Under the pieces are notes generated by a model. It was not told the origin of the DNA and made no database searches. It saw only the letters and a program-made list of their open reading frames with translations. Shown one piece after another: positions 7,897-17,033 of a stretch of 64,000 bases of DNA (the stretch's first letter is position 1; every line of letters begins with the position of its first letter). The stretch covers positions 1-64,000 of the forward strand of contig NZ_BDUB01000002.1 in assembly GCF_002218065.1 (NCBI RefSeq). The letters run 5' to 3'. Source of the stretch: Nodularia sp. NIES-3585. Its GTDB lineage: Bacteria; Cyanobacteriota; Cyanobacteriia; Cyanobacteriales; Nostocaceae. The position numbers and the translations under genes were made by a program.

Positions 7897-10706
7897 ACAA
7901 GCAAACTCAAAGTAAAAATAAAATTGGCAAGAAATCCTTAGAATCTACACAAATATCAGTTGTTAAAACACTCACACCTTTTGAGGATATTGTTCATATT
8001 GCTGGGATATGTGAAATTAATTTAGGAGGGAGAAAAGGGATAGGGGCATTAATACTCAAAAAGGATGAACATATTCAAATTAAATTCTGTTTTGATTGTG
8101 TGGGAATTCACCCTAACTTGCCCTCAGAGCAAATATTACCAATATTTAATGGTATAGAGAGTGGATTAAAAGAAATCCCTGAAGATGAATCACTAACTAT
8201 TCATTTTGGTTCATTCACGGACGACTTTGATAGACAATCAGAACTAAAGCATATTGAATCTAATTGTAGTATTGAACAACTGAAGCTACTAATACGTAGT
8301 GAGAGAGTACGTATTAGTAGCTTAACTAAAAATGGTGTACGCAAGAGTAAAATATTACGACTATGGTGTACTTACACTGTTGCAGATGATAACGAAAAAG
8401 CTCAGGATTACATAGAATCTACTATTAAAAAATTGCAAAAAATCTGGTATCAGTTCACTGGAGAAATTCACGGAATTAATAATAATCGCATTGAGAATGT
8501 TTTACGTAATTCATTGACTGATGGATTTCAACTATGGGAACAAATCATCAGCAATAAAATGAAATTGAGTGTAAAAGCTCTTTCTGCTGATGAAATCTGG
8601 GCGATATTGTGGAAACAATTTAACCGTAGTGAACCAATCGAGATTCCTAATCCTTTAACAATTAGTGAAGATGGTGTAACAGAAACCCAGACAAGTGATT
8701 TTCACATTAGACATCATCTTCTAGAAAATGAAAAATCTGTACCTTTTTTAGATAGAAAATGGGTAAAAATCCAGGATAAATATATCGGAGCGCTTAATTT
8801 TAGCGATAAGCCAGCAGGTTGGATAGATGAATATTCACAACTGAGATATCTCTGGGAAGTTTTTTCCAGAGAAAGTATTTCTGATACTGAAGTTTTCTGT
8901 CAAATTAGTCGGGTTAATCAAGCGATCACCAAAACTAATTTGCAACGGCTAACCAAGCAATCAATTACCTCTACAGCAATATCCAGTAAATCCGGCAGCA
9001 TTGATGTGAAAGCTGGCATGAATATAGAAGAAGCTGTAGAAGCGCAAAAAATAATTTATAAAGGTAATCTGGTAGTTTCTACAGCAGTTGTTTTTCTCGT
9101 TCATAGAAAAACCAGAAGAGAACTAGATGATGCTTGTCGATATCTGGCTAGTTGTTTTCTCAGACCGGCTGTAGTCAGTCGAGAAATGGAGTATGCCTGG
9201 AAAGTATGGCTTCAGACTTGCCCATTTGTTTGGGAACCATTATTGACGAAACCATTCAATCGGCGAATACCGTACTTTAGCTCGGAAGCTCCAGGACTCA
9301 TGCCTCTGATCTGCACCGCTACTGGAGATAAGAAGGGATTTGAACTGATTGCCGAAGAAGGTGGAACTCCCATACACCTTGACTTATACCAAAATCATAA
9401 AAATTTAGCGGTCTTTGGTGCAACACGGTCTGGGAAATCTGTACTGGTTGCCGGGATTCTTACACCAGCGATCGCACAAGGTATTCCAGTAGTAGCATTA
9501 GATTATCCCAAACCTGACGGTACATCCACTTTCACGGATTACACCAATTTATTGGGCAAGGATGGGGCGTATTTTGACATCAGCAAGGAATATAACAATT
9601 TATTTGAACTTCCAGACCTGCGGGGGATGGGTGAGGAAATAATCAAAGAAAGACTGACAGACTTTAAGGAGTTTATCAAGTCAGTCTTGATGACCATGAT
9701 CATTGGCACAAATGCCATTGGTGTGAGTACCTCCATGCTTTCTAACATTGAGAGTATTGTCACTTTGGCATTAGAAACATTTTTTAATGAAGATGAAATC
9801 AAACTAAGGTACAAAGCAGCCTTAGAAGCTGGACTGGGGACAGAAGAGTGGGATGATACCCCTACATTAAAAGATTTTTACAATTACTGTTCGCCAGGAT
9901 ATATCAAGTTAGATTCAATTGCAAACAACAGCAAAGAAGTATTAGAAGCATTAGAGCAAATTCGACTCAGATTAAAATTTTGGCTAAATACCAGAGTCGG
10001 ACAAGCTATTTCTCAGCCTTCAAGTTTTCGCACAGATGCCAAATTATTAGTATTTGCTCTGAGGAATTTAGCTTCAGAAGCAGATGCAGCCATATTAGCT
10101 CTTTCAGCTTATGCCGCAGCTTTACGCCGTGCTTTATCTTCTAAAGCCAGCATCTTTTTCCTAGATGAAGCCCCAATTCTATTTCAGTTTGAATCCATTG
10201 CTGAATTAATTGGGAGACTATGCGCCAATGGTGCAAAGGCTGGAATTAGGGTGATTTTATCAGCACAAGAACCAGAAAGTATTTACCAAAGTAAAGCTGC
10301 ACCCAAAATATTTGCTAATTTAACTACTCGTTTAGTTGGCAGAATTCAATCTTCAGCTATTGATCCATTTGTGGAACGCTTCAAATATCCTTATGAAATC
10401 ATACAAGTCAATAGCACAGAAGCTTTTTATCCCAAGAAGGAGGGCATTTATTCACAGTGGTTACTTGATGACAACGGCAAGCTTACTTTTTGTCGTTACT
10501 ATCCAGCCTATTGTTTATTAGCATCAGTTGCCAATAATCCTAATGAGCAAGAATTACGCACATTATTCCTGAATCAATATGCGAATAATGGTTTGTTAGG
10601 AATTTTTAAATTTTCCGAGGATTACATCAGAATGATTCGAGGAGAAGAGTTATCATCGGAAGCTCAAGAATTACTAACGACTCAACAATCAATCAAAGTA
10701 GCATAG
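7893..10706 (+). CDS. VirB4/TraC-like T4SS ATPase
   Basis: This 937-residue protein is the ATPase that energises pilus biogenesis and substrate transfer at the inner membrane. The C-terminal half has Walker A GATRSGKS at 509-516 and Walker B FFLDEAP with D758-E759. A later SAQEP segment corresponds to the conserved post-Walker-B glutamine region, and a GRIQSS region follows. The N-terminal 450 residues are a divergent VirB4-type region with DDACRYLASCFLRPAVVSREMEYAW before the ATPase domain. Length fits VirB4/TraC. It overlaps the upstream gene by 4 bp and is 12 bp from the next, so it is part of one operon. Confidence 0.85.
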   Translation: MNKQTQSKNKIGKKSLESTQISVVKTLTPFEDIVHIAGICEINLGGRKGIGALILKKDEHIQIKFCFDCVGIHPNLPSEQILPIFNGIESGLKEIPEDESLTIHFGSFTDDFDRQSELKHIESNCSIEQLKLLIRSERVRISSLTKNGVRKSKILRLWCTYTVADDNEKAQDYIESTIKKLQKIWYQFTGEIHGINNNRIENVLRNSLTDGFQLWEQIISNKMKLSVKALSADEIWAILWKQFNRSEPIEIPNPLTISEDGVTETQTSDFHIRHHLLENEKSVPFLDRKWVKIQDKYIGALNFSDKPAGWIDEYSQLRYLWEVFSRESISDTEVFCQISRVNQAITKTNLQRLTKQSITSTAISSKSGSIDVKAGMNIEEAVEAQKIIYKGNLVVSTAVVFLVHRKTRRELDDACRYLASCFLRPAVVSREMEYAWKVWLQTCPFVWEPLLTKPFNRRIPYFSSEAPGLMPLICTATGDKKGFELIAEEGGTPIHLDLYQNHKNLAVFGATRSGKSVLVAGILTPAIAQGIPVVALDYPKPDGTSTFTDYTNLLGKDGAYFDISKEYNNLFELPDLRGMGEEIIKERLTDFKEFIKSVLMTMIIGTNAIGVSTSMLSNIESIVTLALETFFNEDEIKLRYKAALEAGLGTEEWDDTPTLKDFYNYCSPGYIKLDSIANNSKEVLEALEQIRLRLKFWLNTRVGQAISQPSSFRTDAKLLVFALRNLASEADAAILALSAYAAALRRALSSKASIFFLDEAPILFQFESIAELIGRLCANGAKAGIRVILSAQEPESIYQSKAAPKIFANLTTRLVGRIQSSAIDPFVERFKYPYEIIQVNSTEAFYPKKEGIYSQWLLDDNGKLTFCRYYPAYCLLASVANNPNEQELRTLFLNQYANNGLLGIFKFSEDYIRMIRGEELSSEAQELLTTQQSIKVA

Positions 10707-10717
10707 GTGAAAATAAA

Positions 10718-11437
10718 ATGAAAAAAATTACCAAAACCAAGAAAACCACTATTCTAGCTTTTTTTATCGTTAGCGGAGTACTCATAAGTACACCGAGTTA
10801 TGGATTTAATATTGGCAATTTTTTAGGTTCAATATTAGATGATATTAGAGGAGAATTGGAATTAATTCAAAGTTTGGCTGTAGCACAAATTGAGAATACA
10901 TGGTCAGGAATTAAGGAAGATGCCGTAGCTTCTATTAACGACTCTATTGGAAGCATGGGAGCGCCAGATCCTATCAAATCAGGTAATGATTTGAAAGACC
11001 GACTGGCTAGTGAATATTCATTACCTGTAGCGCAACAAAAAGCGCAGGATTTAGAGCGGGAGTTAACCAGAGCATCAATCTCTGCGATCATGGGGGAACA
11101 AGGACAACAAGAAACAGCCAACAAAATTCAAAGAACGACAGAAACTGCTCAAGAAGCTCAAAGTCTTGCGGAACAAGCCCAGGGAATGGATGCTACTCAA
11201 AATATTCTCAAGGTAATGGCAGGGCAGAATGCACAAATAGTGTCCATGTTGGCGCAGCAGCGTACTGATTCACTGCAATCACGGCATGATACAGCCCAAA
11301 CTAATTTGATGTTGACTCAAATTGCTGAAAACTCAGCCAACCAACGTAAACGAGAAGATTCGCAGAGAATCGGTTTGATTGCTGGAAACCATGAATTGAT
11401 AGGAACATTGCGTTTAGATCCTACATACCAAGAATAA
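10718..11437 (+). CDS. Exported coiled-coil T4SS protein, VirB5/TrbJ-like candidate
   Basis: The 239-residue product begins with a Lys-rich n-region and hydrophobic core ILAFFIVSGVLISTPSYG, a good signal peptide cleaved near residue 29-30. The rest is hydrophilic and strongly helical, rich in Gln, Ala and Glu (for example TANKIQRTTETAQEAQSLAEQAQ), as in VirB5/TrbJ proteins that sit at the pilus tip or in the periplasm. It lies between the VirB4- and VirB6-like genes, the usual VirB5 place, and its stop overlaps the next start as TAATG. The name rests on position and architecture. Confidence 0.55.
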   Translation: MKKITKTKKTTILAFFIVSGVLISTPSYGFNIGNFLGSILDDIRGELELIQSLAVAQIENTWSGIKEDAVASINDSIGSMGAPDPIKSGNDLKDRLASEYSLPVAQQKAQDLERELTRASISAIMGEQGQQETANKIQRTTETAQEAQSLAEQAQGMDATQNILKVMAGQNAQIVSMLAQQRTDSLQSRHDTAQTNLMLTQIAENSANQRKREDSQRIGLIAGNHELIGTLRLDPTYQE

Positions 11438-12552
11438 TGTCTTTGAGAATAATTTATTTTGCTTTTAGTGGCGGAAATTTACTCACCAAAGCATCCGAAA
11501 CAGCAGCAGAAATTGCAGATGGATTTAACGAACTTTGGGATAATACGCTATCTGGTGATTTGTATAACTCACTTTGCACAGTAGGTGTATTATTCGCTGT
11601 GGCAACATTTGTTTTTTTCATGATTCAATGGACAAAACAAATGGTTAACTCTGAAGAACAACGTGCAGTTACAGATTTTATTTGGGTATTAATAGTCGTA
11701 GCTTTGTTAGCTAATAATGGTCAACTTTTAGGACAAGGAACATTGGCTATTAGAAACTACATAAATAATACCAACAACTTTGTCTTGGAATATACAGCAC
11801 AAGGTGCTAACTTAAGTGAAGCTTTTAAGAAAGCGTTAGAGAATGAAGCGGCTCGGAGTGCTATTGGAGCAGAGATTGAAAATTGCCGTTCTTCATCTTT
11901 AACTCCTGAAGATGCGATTAGCTGTTTAGAAGACGCTAGAAATCGACTTTCTACAGAATATCCCAGTTATTTTTCTGGTACTGGTCCATTAGCATCAACA
12001 ATTCAACGATTACAAACAATTGTTCAGGCTCCAATTGATGCCATTAATAGTGGAGCTAATCCATTACAAGTGATATTTTCGCCATTTAGCGCTGTGATTG
12101 GTAACAATATTCGAGAACAAATCACATATATTTTGCTGGGATTAAACGGGGCCTACCAATGGGGCCTAGAATTGACGATGTTAGTCACAGCACTAATTGG
12201 TCCACTTGCTGTAGGAGGATCTTTATTACCCTACGGTGCTAAATCTATTTTTGCATGGTTGACAGGATATTTTAGCGTAGGCATGGCTAAATTATCTTTC
12301 AACATTATTGTTGGATTTGCTGCCCAATTAATGGTTACATCTAGAGCAGATCAGCCGTTATTTTTCTTGTTTGTCATTGCAATTATTGCGCCATTTCTGG
12401 CAACTGGATTAGCTGCGGGTGCAGGGTTAGCAGTGCTGCAACAAGTCAATAAAGCGGCTGAATTTTACGGTTCTATGGCTATTAATTTTGGAAGTATGGC
12501 AATTACAAAAGGCGCTGGATTAGCATCTCAAAAAATTAAGCCGGGGGGATGA
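11437..12552 (+). CDS. VirB6/TrbL-like T4SS membrane protein
   Basis: A 371-residue polytopic membrane protein. Hydrophobic segments lie near 47-66, 82-102, then a long hydrophilic loop with two cysteines, then 228-262, 269-300 and 307-335. The central run AYQWGLELTMLVTALIGPLA and AGAGLAVL resemble the conserved membrane core of the VirB6/TrbL superfamily, which forms the inner-membrane channel with VirB8. The N-terminal loop region may be periplasmic. It is in the operon between the VirB5- and VirB8-like genes. Confidence 0.65.
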   Translation: MSLRIIYFAFSGGNLLTKASETAAEIADGFNELWDNTLSGDLYNSLCTVGVLFAVATFVFFMIQWTKQMVNSEEQRAVTDFIWVLIVVALLANNGQLLGQGTLAIRNYINNTNNFVLEYTAQGANLSEAFKKALENEAARSAIGAEIENCRSSSLTPEDAISCLEDARNRLSTEYPSYFSGTGPLASTIQRLQTIVQAPIDAINSGANPLQVIFSPFSAVIGNNIREQITYILLGLNGAYQWGLELTMLVTALIGPLAVGGSLLPYGAKSIFAWLTGYFSVGMAKLSFNIIVGFAAQLMVTSRADQPLFFLFVIAIIAPFLATGLAAGAGLAVLQQVNKAAEFYGSMAINFGSMAITKGAGLASQKIKPGG

Positions 12553-12557
12553 AATAA

Positions 12558-13337
12558 ATGCTCAAAACGAATTCTAAACAAGTGCCTCTTAAACTCCTGA
12601 GTTCTGGAGACTCTGTGTCTACAAAATTTGGGGTGCTAACTTTATCAGCATTTTCATTAGCTTTGCTTTCCCTAATTACACAGTTTTTAAATTATGGTGC
12701 AATCAGGAGGTTAAATAATCAGCAAGTCCCGACATTAGTACAATTATCATCAGGAGAAACAATTCGGGCTGAAGCTGTTAATTCGTCCGAAAGGTCAAAA
12801 GAAGTAATTAAAAAATTTGTGTCAGATACATTTATTAGAATGTTTAATTGGGATGGTTTAGTTCAAACTTTTAATGAAACAGGAGAAGCCGTAACTAAAC
12901 CTGACTTTGGTATACCCATTAGAGAAGGGAGTAGAGATAGGATCACAAGTAGGGCTTATGAAGCTTCCTTCGCCATTACAGAAAAAGAAGATTTTCGAGC
13001 ATCTTTTCTACGTAAACTTGCAGAAATGACACCAAATGGTGTATTTAGTGGAGAAACTCAAATTTCTTTAATTCCTCGATTTATTTCTGAGCCTCGACGA
13101 CTCAGAGATGGAAGATGGGAAATTGATTTTATCGCTACTCTTGTAACTTTTTCGCGGAATAATAATGCGGGAGAAGGAATTGCCTTCAATAAAACAATTA
13201 CTGTGGAAGCTATCACTACTCCACAAAGTCCACCAAATGAAACTACTGAATTAGCTAAAAAAATCTATGCGGCTCGTCAAGCGGGATTGGAAATTACCCA
13301 AATTGTTGACTTGGATTTACGAGGAAGAAATAATTAA
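12558..13337 (+). CDS. VirB8-like T4SS protein
   Basis: A bitopic protein of 259 residues: a short cytoplasmic N-terminus, one span at about 24-45 (LTLSAFSLALLSLITQFL) and a periplasmic domain of some 200 residues. The layout and the order (KKFVSDTFIRMFNW, RKLAEMTPNG, RWEIDFIATLVTF) fit the NTF2-like VirB8/TraE fold that bridges the inner-membrane complex and the core. It is 5 bp from the upstream gene and 2 bp from the VirB10-like gene. Assignment is from topology and context, with weak sequence support. Confidence 0.6.
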   Translation: MLKTNSKQVPLKLLSSGDSVSTKFGVLTLSAFSLALLSLITQFLNYGAIRRLNNQQVPTLVQLSSGETIRAEAVNSSERSKEVIKKFVSDTFIRMFNWDGLVQTFNETGEAVTKPDFGIPIREGSRDRITSRAYEASFAITEKEDFRASFLRKLAEMTPNGVFSGETQISLIPRFISEPRRLRDGRWEIDFIATLVTFSRNNNAGEGIAFNKTITVEAITTPQSPPNETTELAKKIYAARQAGLEITQIVDLDLRGRNN

Positions 13338-13339
13338 TT

Positions 13340-14953
13340 ATGGCTAATGATATTGGTCTACCTGATGAAGGAAATACATCTACAGTAGATACCATTCTGA
13401 ATATTGATGAGCAGAATGATTCTACCCATTCTGAAAATATTGAACTTGAAGAAGATGAAGATCCAGCCGAAAATATAACAAAGCACAATCTAACGAACTC
13501 TCCTTGGTCAAAATTAGGTGTAGTTGGATTCTTCTTTGGAACAGGATTTTTGATGGTATTTTTGGTTTTTAGTGGGGTTTTGAATAGAAATTCATCAGCA
13601 AAAAATGAAGAAATCCCATCGCAAATTCCCGAAGAAACACTAGCTAGAATAGAGAACAATAATGGAGATATTTTTGCTCAGGCAGCTTTGGGAAAACAAG
13701 AAACCGAACTGCAAAAAATTAATCAAAAACCCACACCAGAAGAAAGCGAAAATAGCAAAGAAGCAACTCCAGAACCAATAACTCAACCAGAACCGACAAC
13801 ACCACCAAATCCCTCTCCTCCTCCAGCCCCTGCCCCTGTTAACCGTTCGGCGCAACGAGAGGTTTCCCCTACTGTACGTCCTCTACCACCTCCTACTCCT
13901 ACATCTCAACCACGTAATGTTTCTGTTCCTCCAGCACCACTACCATCAACAGCACCAGCACCAGATCCTATTGCCGAACTAAATCGATTACGCAATGTAG
14001 GTTCATTTGGAAATATAGCTTATGCGAATAATTCAACCCCGACTGCAACTATCCCACAGCGTACTGTCACCAGAGATAATAGCGGTCTTGCACGGCTGGA
14101 TCGCAACTTTGTCAGCCCCACTGGAGGCAATCGCCAAAATACTCGCAACATTGCTTCTACTAGGATTGAGAGAATAGAACCTCGTTGGCAAGCAAACCAG
14201 CGAAACCTTCAAACTTCAGGAGATGTAGCAGATTTTAGAATAGCTTCTGTTAATTATTTGCCCCAGGAGGCTCAAATTCTTAACGAGCGTCGCAATCGTT
14301 ATCTGGTGGTAGGGGAGTTTGCTAGTGGGGAATTGATTACCCCTTTGGTCAAAGAACAAGCCACTGATAGAAACCAACAAAGTGAAGATGGCAAGCGTTA
14401 TGTCGCAAGGCTCACTGAAGATTTAAAAGACAACGAAGGTAATGTTGCGATCGCCAGTGGCAGTTTAATGGCACTGGAAATGCTGTCGGTTGATGGTGCT
14501 AGTTACGCACAAGTACAAGTTACTTCAATAATAAAAGACAACACAGAGTTTCCGATTAGTGCAGGAGCGATTACTGTCCAAGGTGACGGAGGTAGACCTT
14601 TAATTGCCCAGCAATACAAGGATAAGGGTACTGAAATTGCTCAGTATGACTTAACTTTTGGGCTAGTCAGTGGGTTGGGGAAAATTGGAGAAATTATCAA
14701 TCAACCTGATATTCAAGATGAGGTTGAAGACGAATTATTAGACGGAACTATCCGCCGCCGGACTCGCGTCAACAACAGTCGCCGCAATATTGGTGGGGCT
14801 GTACTCGAAGGCGCATTCGGAAGTCTCAGCGATATTATTGGTCGTCGGGCGGAAACCTCCACTAGAGAAATACTGACTCGTCCCAATGTTTGGTACATCC
14901 CTAGCAATACCAAAATTACATTTTTAGTCAATCGTACTTTAGAGCTTCCATAA
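13340..14953 (+). CDS. VirB10/TrbI-like T4SS core protein
   Basis: This 537-residue protein has the VirB10 plan. It has an acidic cytoplasmic N-terminus (1-55), one membrane span near 58-80 (VVGFFFGTGFLMVFLVFSG), a proline-rich linker at about 130-215 (PTPEESEN, PSPPPAPAP, PPAPLPSTAPAP), and a C-terminal beta domain with the conserved type of segments LITPLVKEQ, RYVARLTEDLK, ASGSLMALEML, and NVWYIPSNTKITFLVN at the end. VirB10 spans both membranes and opens the outer pore. It follows the VirB8-like gene by 2 bp. Confidence 0.8.
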   Translation: MANDIGLPDEGNTSTVDTILNIDEQNDSTHSENIELEEDEDPAENITKHNLTNSPWSKLGVVGFFFGTGFLMVFLVFSGVLNRNSSAKNEEIPSQIPEETLARIENNNGDIFAQAALGKQETELQKINQKPTPEESENSKEATPEPITQPEPTTPPNPSPPPAPAPVNRSAQREVSPTVRPLPPPTPTSQPRNVSVPPAPLPSTAPAPDPIAELNRLRNVGSFGNIAYANNSTPTATIPQRTVTRDNSGLARLDRNFVSPTGGNRQNTRNIASTRIERIEPRWQANQRNLQTSGDVADFRIASVNYLPQEAQILNERRNRYLVVGEFASGELITPLVKEQATDRNQQSEDGKRYVARLTEDLKDNEGNVAIASGSLMALEMLSVDGASYAQVQVTSIIKDNTEFPISAGAITVQGDGGRPLIAQQYKDKGTEIAQYDLTFGLVSGLGKIGEIINQPDIQDEVEDELLDGTIRRRTRVNNSRRNIGGAVLEGAFGSLSDIIGRRAETSTREILTRPNVWYIPSNTKITFLVNRTLELP

Positions 14954-14987
14954 TTCATTCAAATTTCGATCTCTTGGAGGCTTTTAG

Positions 14988-15770
14988 ATGATCATGAATG
15001 CTAAGAAATTAAAACTCACGGGCTGGATAATCAGTTTGGGCATAAGTTTGATTGCATTTACAGATACAGTTGATGCAACTACACCCATCATTATTCGCAG
15101 TTTAAAACAATCTCAAGTTAGCGGTAATAATGCCACATTACAAACAATTCATGTGTGGAATGGGCATGGTGTCAGCATTTCTTTTTATGAGGTTGGGGAA
15201 ACAATCAAAAGAGTTTGGTTGGACGACCCTTCTCAAATCCTGGTTGACACCGATGGCTGTTTAGTAGGGATTAACCAAAATTGTCAAAATCCTGGGGCTG
15301 GACTAATTCATCTGCGACGGATTAAAAGAGTAAACATTCCTGGGCTACCGCAGACTTGGGGGACACACTTAACTATCATCACCCAAACTTCTGGAAATCA
15401 GCGTCAATCATATCACTTCCGAGTTGTACCTGCTGATGGCAATCCTAAGTATAGTCAAGTGGCAATTATCAACGATCCACCACCTCCAAGAAGGCTACAA
15501 CCATTACGTGCAACTTTCAATACAGCACTAGAGGTAAGAGCGGGAGTAACAGTTGCGCTCAGAAATCAATGGATCAATCCATCAGATTCACTGCACCAAA
15601 GAATCACGAACTTTGTTGGTTATCTAACTCAAGGTGATGAAATTCAGGTGGCGGCTGATAAGGCAGTGGTATCAATGCAGCTAGTGAATAAGCTGATTGA
15701 AATTGGTAAACGTCCAACAACTCAAGAAAAACCTCCAGAAATATTTACGGGGACAAATCATGAAAACTGA
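14988..15770 (+). CDS. VirB9/TrbG-like T4SS core protein candidate
   Basis: The 260-residue product has a signal peptide (LTGWIISLGISLIAFTDTVDA), then a beta-rich domain starting TTPIIIRSLKQSQVSG. It contains GHGVSISFYEVGETIKRVWLDDPS, which resembles the N-terminal VirB9 region, and a proline break NDPPPPRRLQP before a smaller C-terminal part. Two cysteines lie close together (DGCLVGINQNC). The ATG at 14988 has a GGAGG site 7 bp upstream. It sits directly after the VirB10-like gene. VirB9 forms the outer-membrane core with VirB10. Confidence 0.55.
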   Translation: MIMNAKKLKLTGWIISLGISLIAFTDTVDATTPIIIRSLKQSQVSGNNATLQTIHVWNGHGVSISFYEVGETIKRVWLDDPSQILVDTDGCLVGINQNCQNPGAGLIHLRRIKRVNIPGLPQTWGTHLTIITQTSGNQRQSYHFRVVPADGNPKYSQVAIINDPPPPRRLQPLRATFNTALEVRAGVTVALRNQWINPSDSLHQRITNFVGYLTQGDEIQVAADKAVVSMQLVNKLIEIGKRPTTQEKPPEIFTGTNHEN

Positions 15771-16962
15771 AAAACAAAAATACTTTGATCAGGTTCGCTA
15801 TCTGATTCTATTTGGTTTGTTGGGTGGGTTATTTATTCATGGCTTTGTAAAGCATGGAATTCTCAATCAGGCTATTGGTTTTTTGATGCCCAAAGCAACT
15901 GCTCAAGTTCCCATTATCGAATCACAGTCAGGATTCATGCCAGATTGGTCAAACATGAAATTCCGCGATATGATTATTCAAGAAAGCGGTAGTATATCTT
16001 TTCCAGGTAAACAAGGAACTGAAACTAGAACATGGAATGCTGGACAAAGTATTGCTGAAATTTTACAAGTTGGTGATTTTGAAGAATCAGGCTTTAATCT
16101 GGAAAATCTGCAATTAGCTCAAATAGCCCAATACTTTAATATTAACCTCGGCAATTTCCAACTATCAGATTTTGATTTATTCAAGTGGCAAACATTGCCA
16201 GATTTAGCTAATGCTATCCCTCAGATAAAAAATCAATATGTTGAAAATATTCTTCCCCTTCGAGATTTTTTAGATAATCTGGGAATTCCTACCAACAATC
16301 AAACAGTTGAACAGGTAATAAATTTATATCAGTTGGATAGCAATGTTCTCGCTGATTCTATAAATTTAGAGCAATACAGTTTAACTTCTATTCCTGGCAT
16401 TGAAAATACACCTATTGAGAAATTCAATGATTGGCAGGATAGCTTAATTGATGGAATACCAGGATTGACAGATTTACCTTGGAGTGAGCTACCAAATTTA
16501 CCAAACCCAAATATGTCCTTTATCGGAAAAGTGGATGTAGTATTACGGGATATTGAGGCTAATCGTGTTCGTAGCATTTCTGGAAGCTATCAATCCGGGT
16601 TTAATGTACCTTGTTATCAAAATAATTGCGCTCACGCAGAAATGGCAGGTTTTGGTGAAACTACTGGTGTGCAGTGGATGTCGGGTAAATATCAAAAAGT
16701 CAGTGGTGGTTTTGGAGTTTTAAGTGCAATTAATGGGGGTAAAGAACCTACTGGACGACATCCTTTTGGTTCTGGGTTTAAACAAGTAATTTGGGATATC
16801 AACGAAGCTGACGGCAGTATGACTACTGCGATGTTTTTCAGAATGTGTAGGCGGATAGCATTTGTGCGTACTTGTTCCCCCTATTTTATTGGGCCTGTTC
16901 CTTTCATCAATTATCGGGAAAAAGACCCAATTATTTTTGGTAATCCGCCTTCTCTACCTTAA
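15760..16962 (+). CDS. Exported cysteine-containing protein of the T4SS operon, unknown
   Basis: The ATG at 15760 overlaps the end of the upstream gene and has GGGGA upstream, so I chose it over an earlier frame start. The 400-residue product has a signal anchor (YLILFGLLGGLFIHGF) and a possible cleavage after ATAQ. The middle is Leu-, Asn- and Pro-rich. The last 130 residues are compact, with a Cys/His-rich segment VPCYQNNCAHAEMAGF, then GRHPFGSGFKQVIWDINEADG, then FRMCRRIAFVRTCSPYF. Four cysteines suggest disulfides in the periplasm. I do not recognise a family. Its place just before VirD4 suggests a role in the transfer apparatus, and a wall-degrading activity is possible but unproven. Confidence 0.65.
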   Translation: MKTEKQKYFDQVRYLILFGLLGGLFIHGFVKHGILNQAIGFLMPKATAQVPIIESQSGFMPDWSNMKFRDMIIQESGSISFPGKQGTETRTWNAGQSIAEILQVGDFEESGFNLENLQLAQIAQYFNINLGNFQLSDFDLFKWQTLPDLANAIPQIKNQYVENILPLRDFLDNLGIPTNNQTVEQVINLYQLDSNVLADSINLEQYSLTSIPGIENTPIEKFNDWQDSLIDGIPGLTDLPWSELPNLPNPNMSFIGKVDVVLRDIEANRVRSISGSYQSGFNVPCYQNNCAHAEMAGFGETTGVQWMSGKYQKVSGGFGVLSAINGGKEPTGRHPFGSGFKQVIWDINEADGSMTTAMFFRMCRRIAFVRTCSPYFIGPVPFINYREKDPIIFGNPPSLP

Positions 16963-17033
16963 GAATGGCTCAGGGTGAGTTCGTTTAACCTTTGCGGTTG
17001 TAGTTTGTCTTGATCTTAATACCCAATTGAAAA

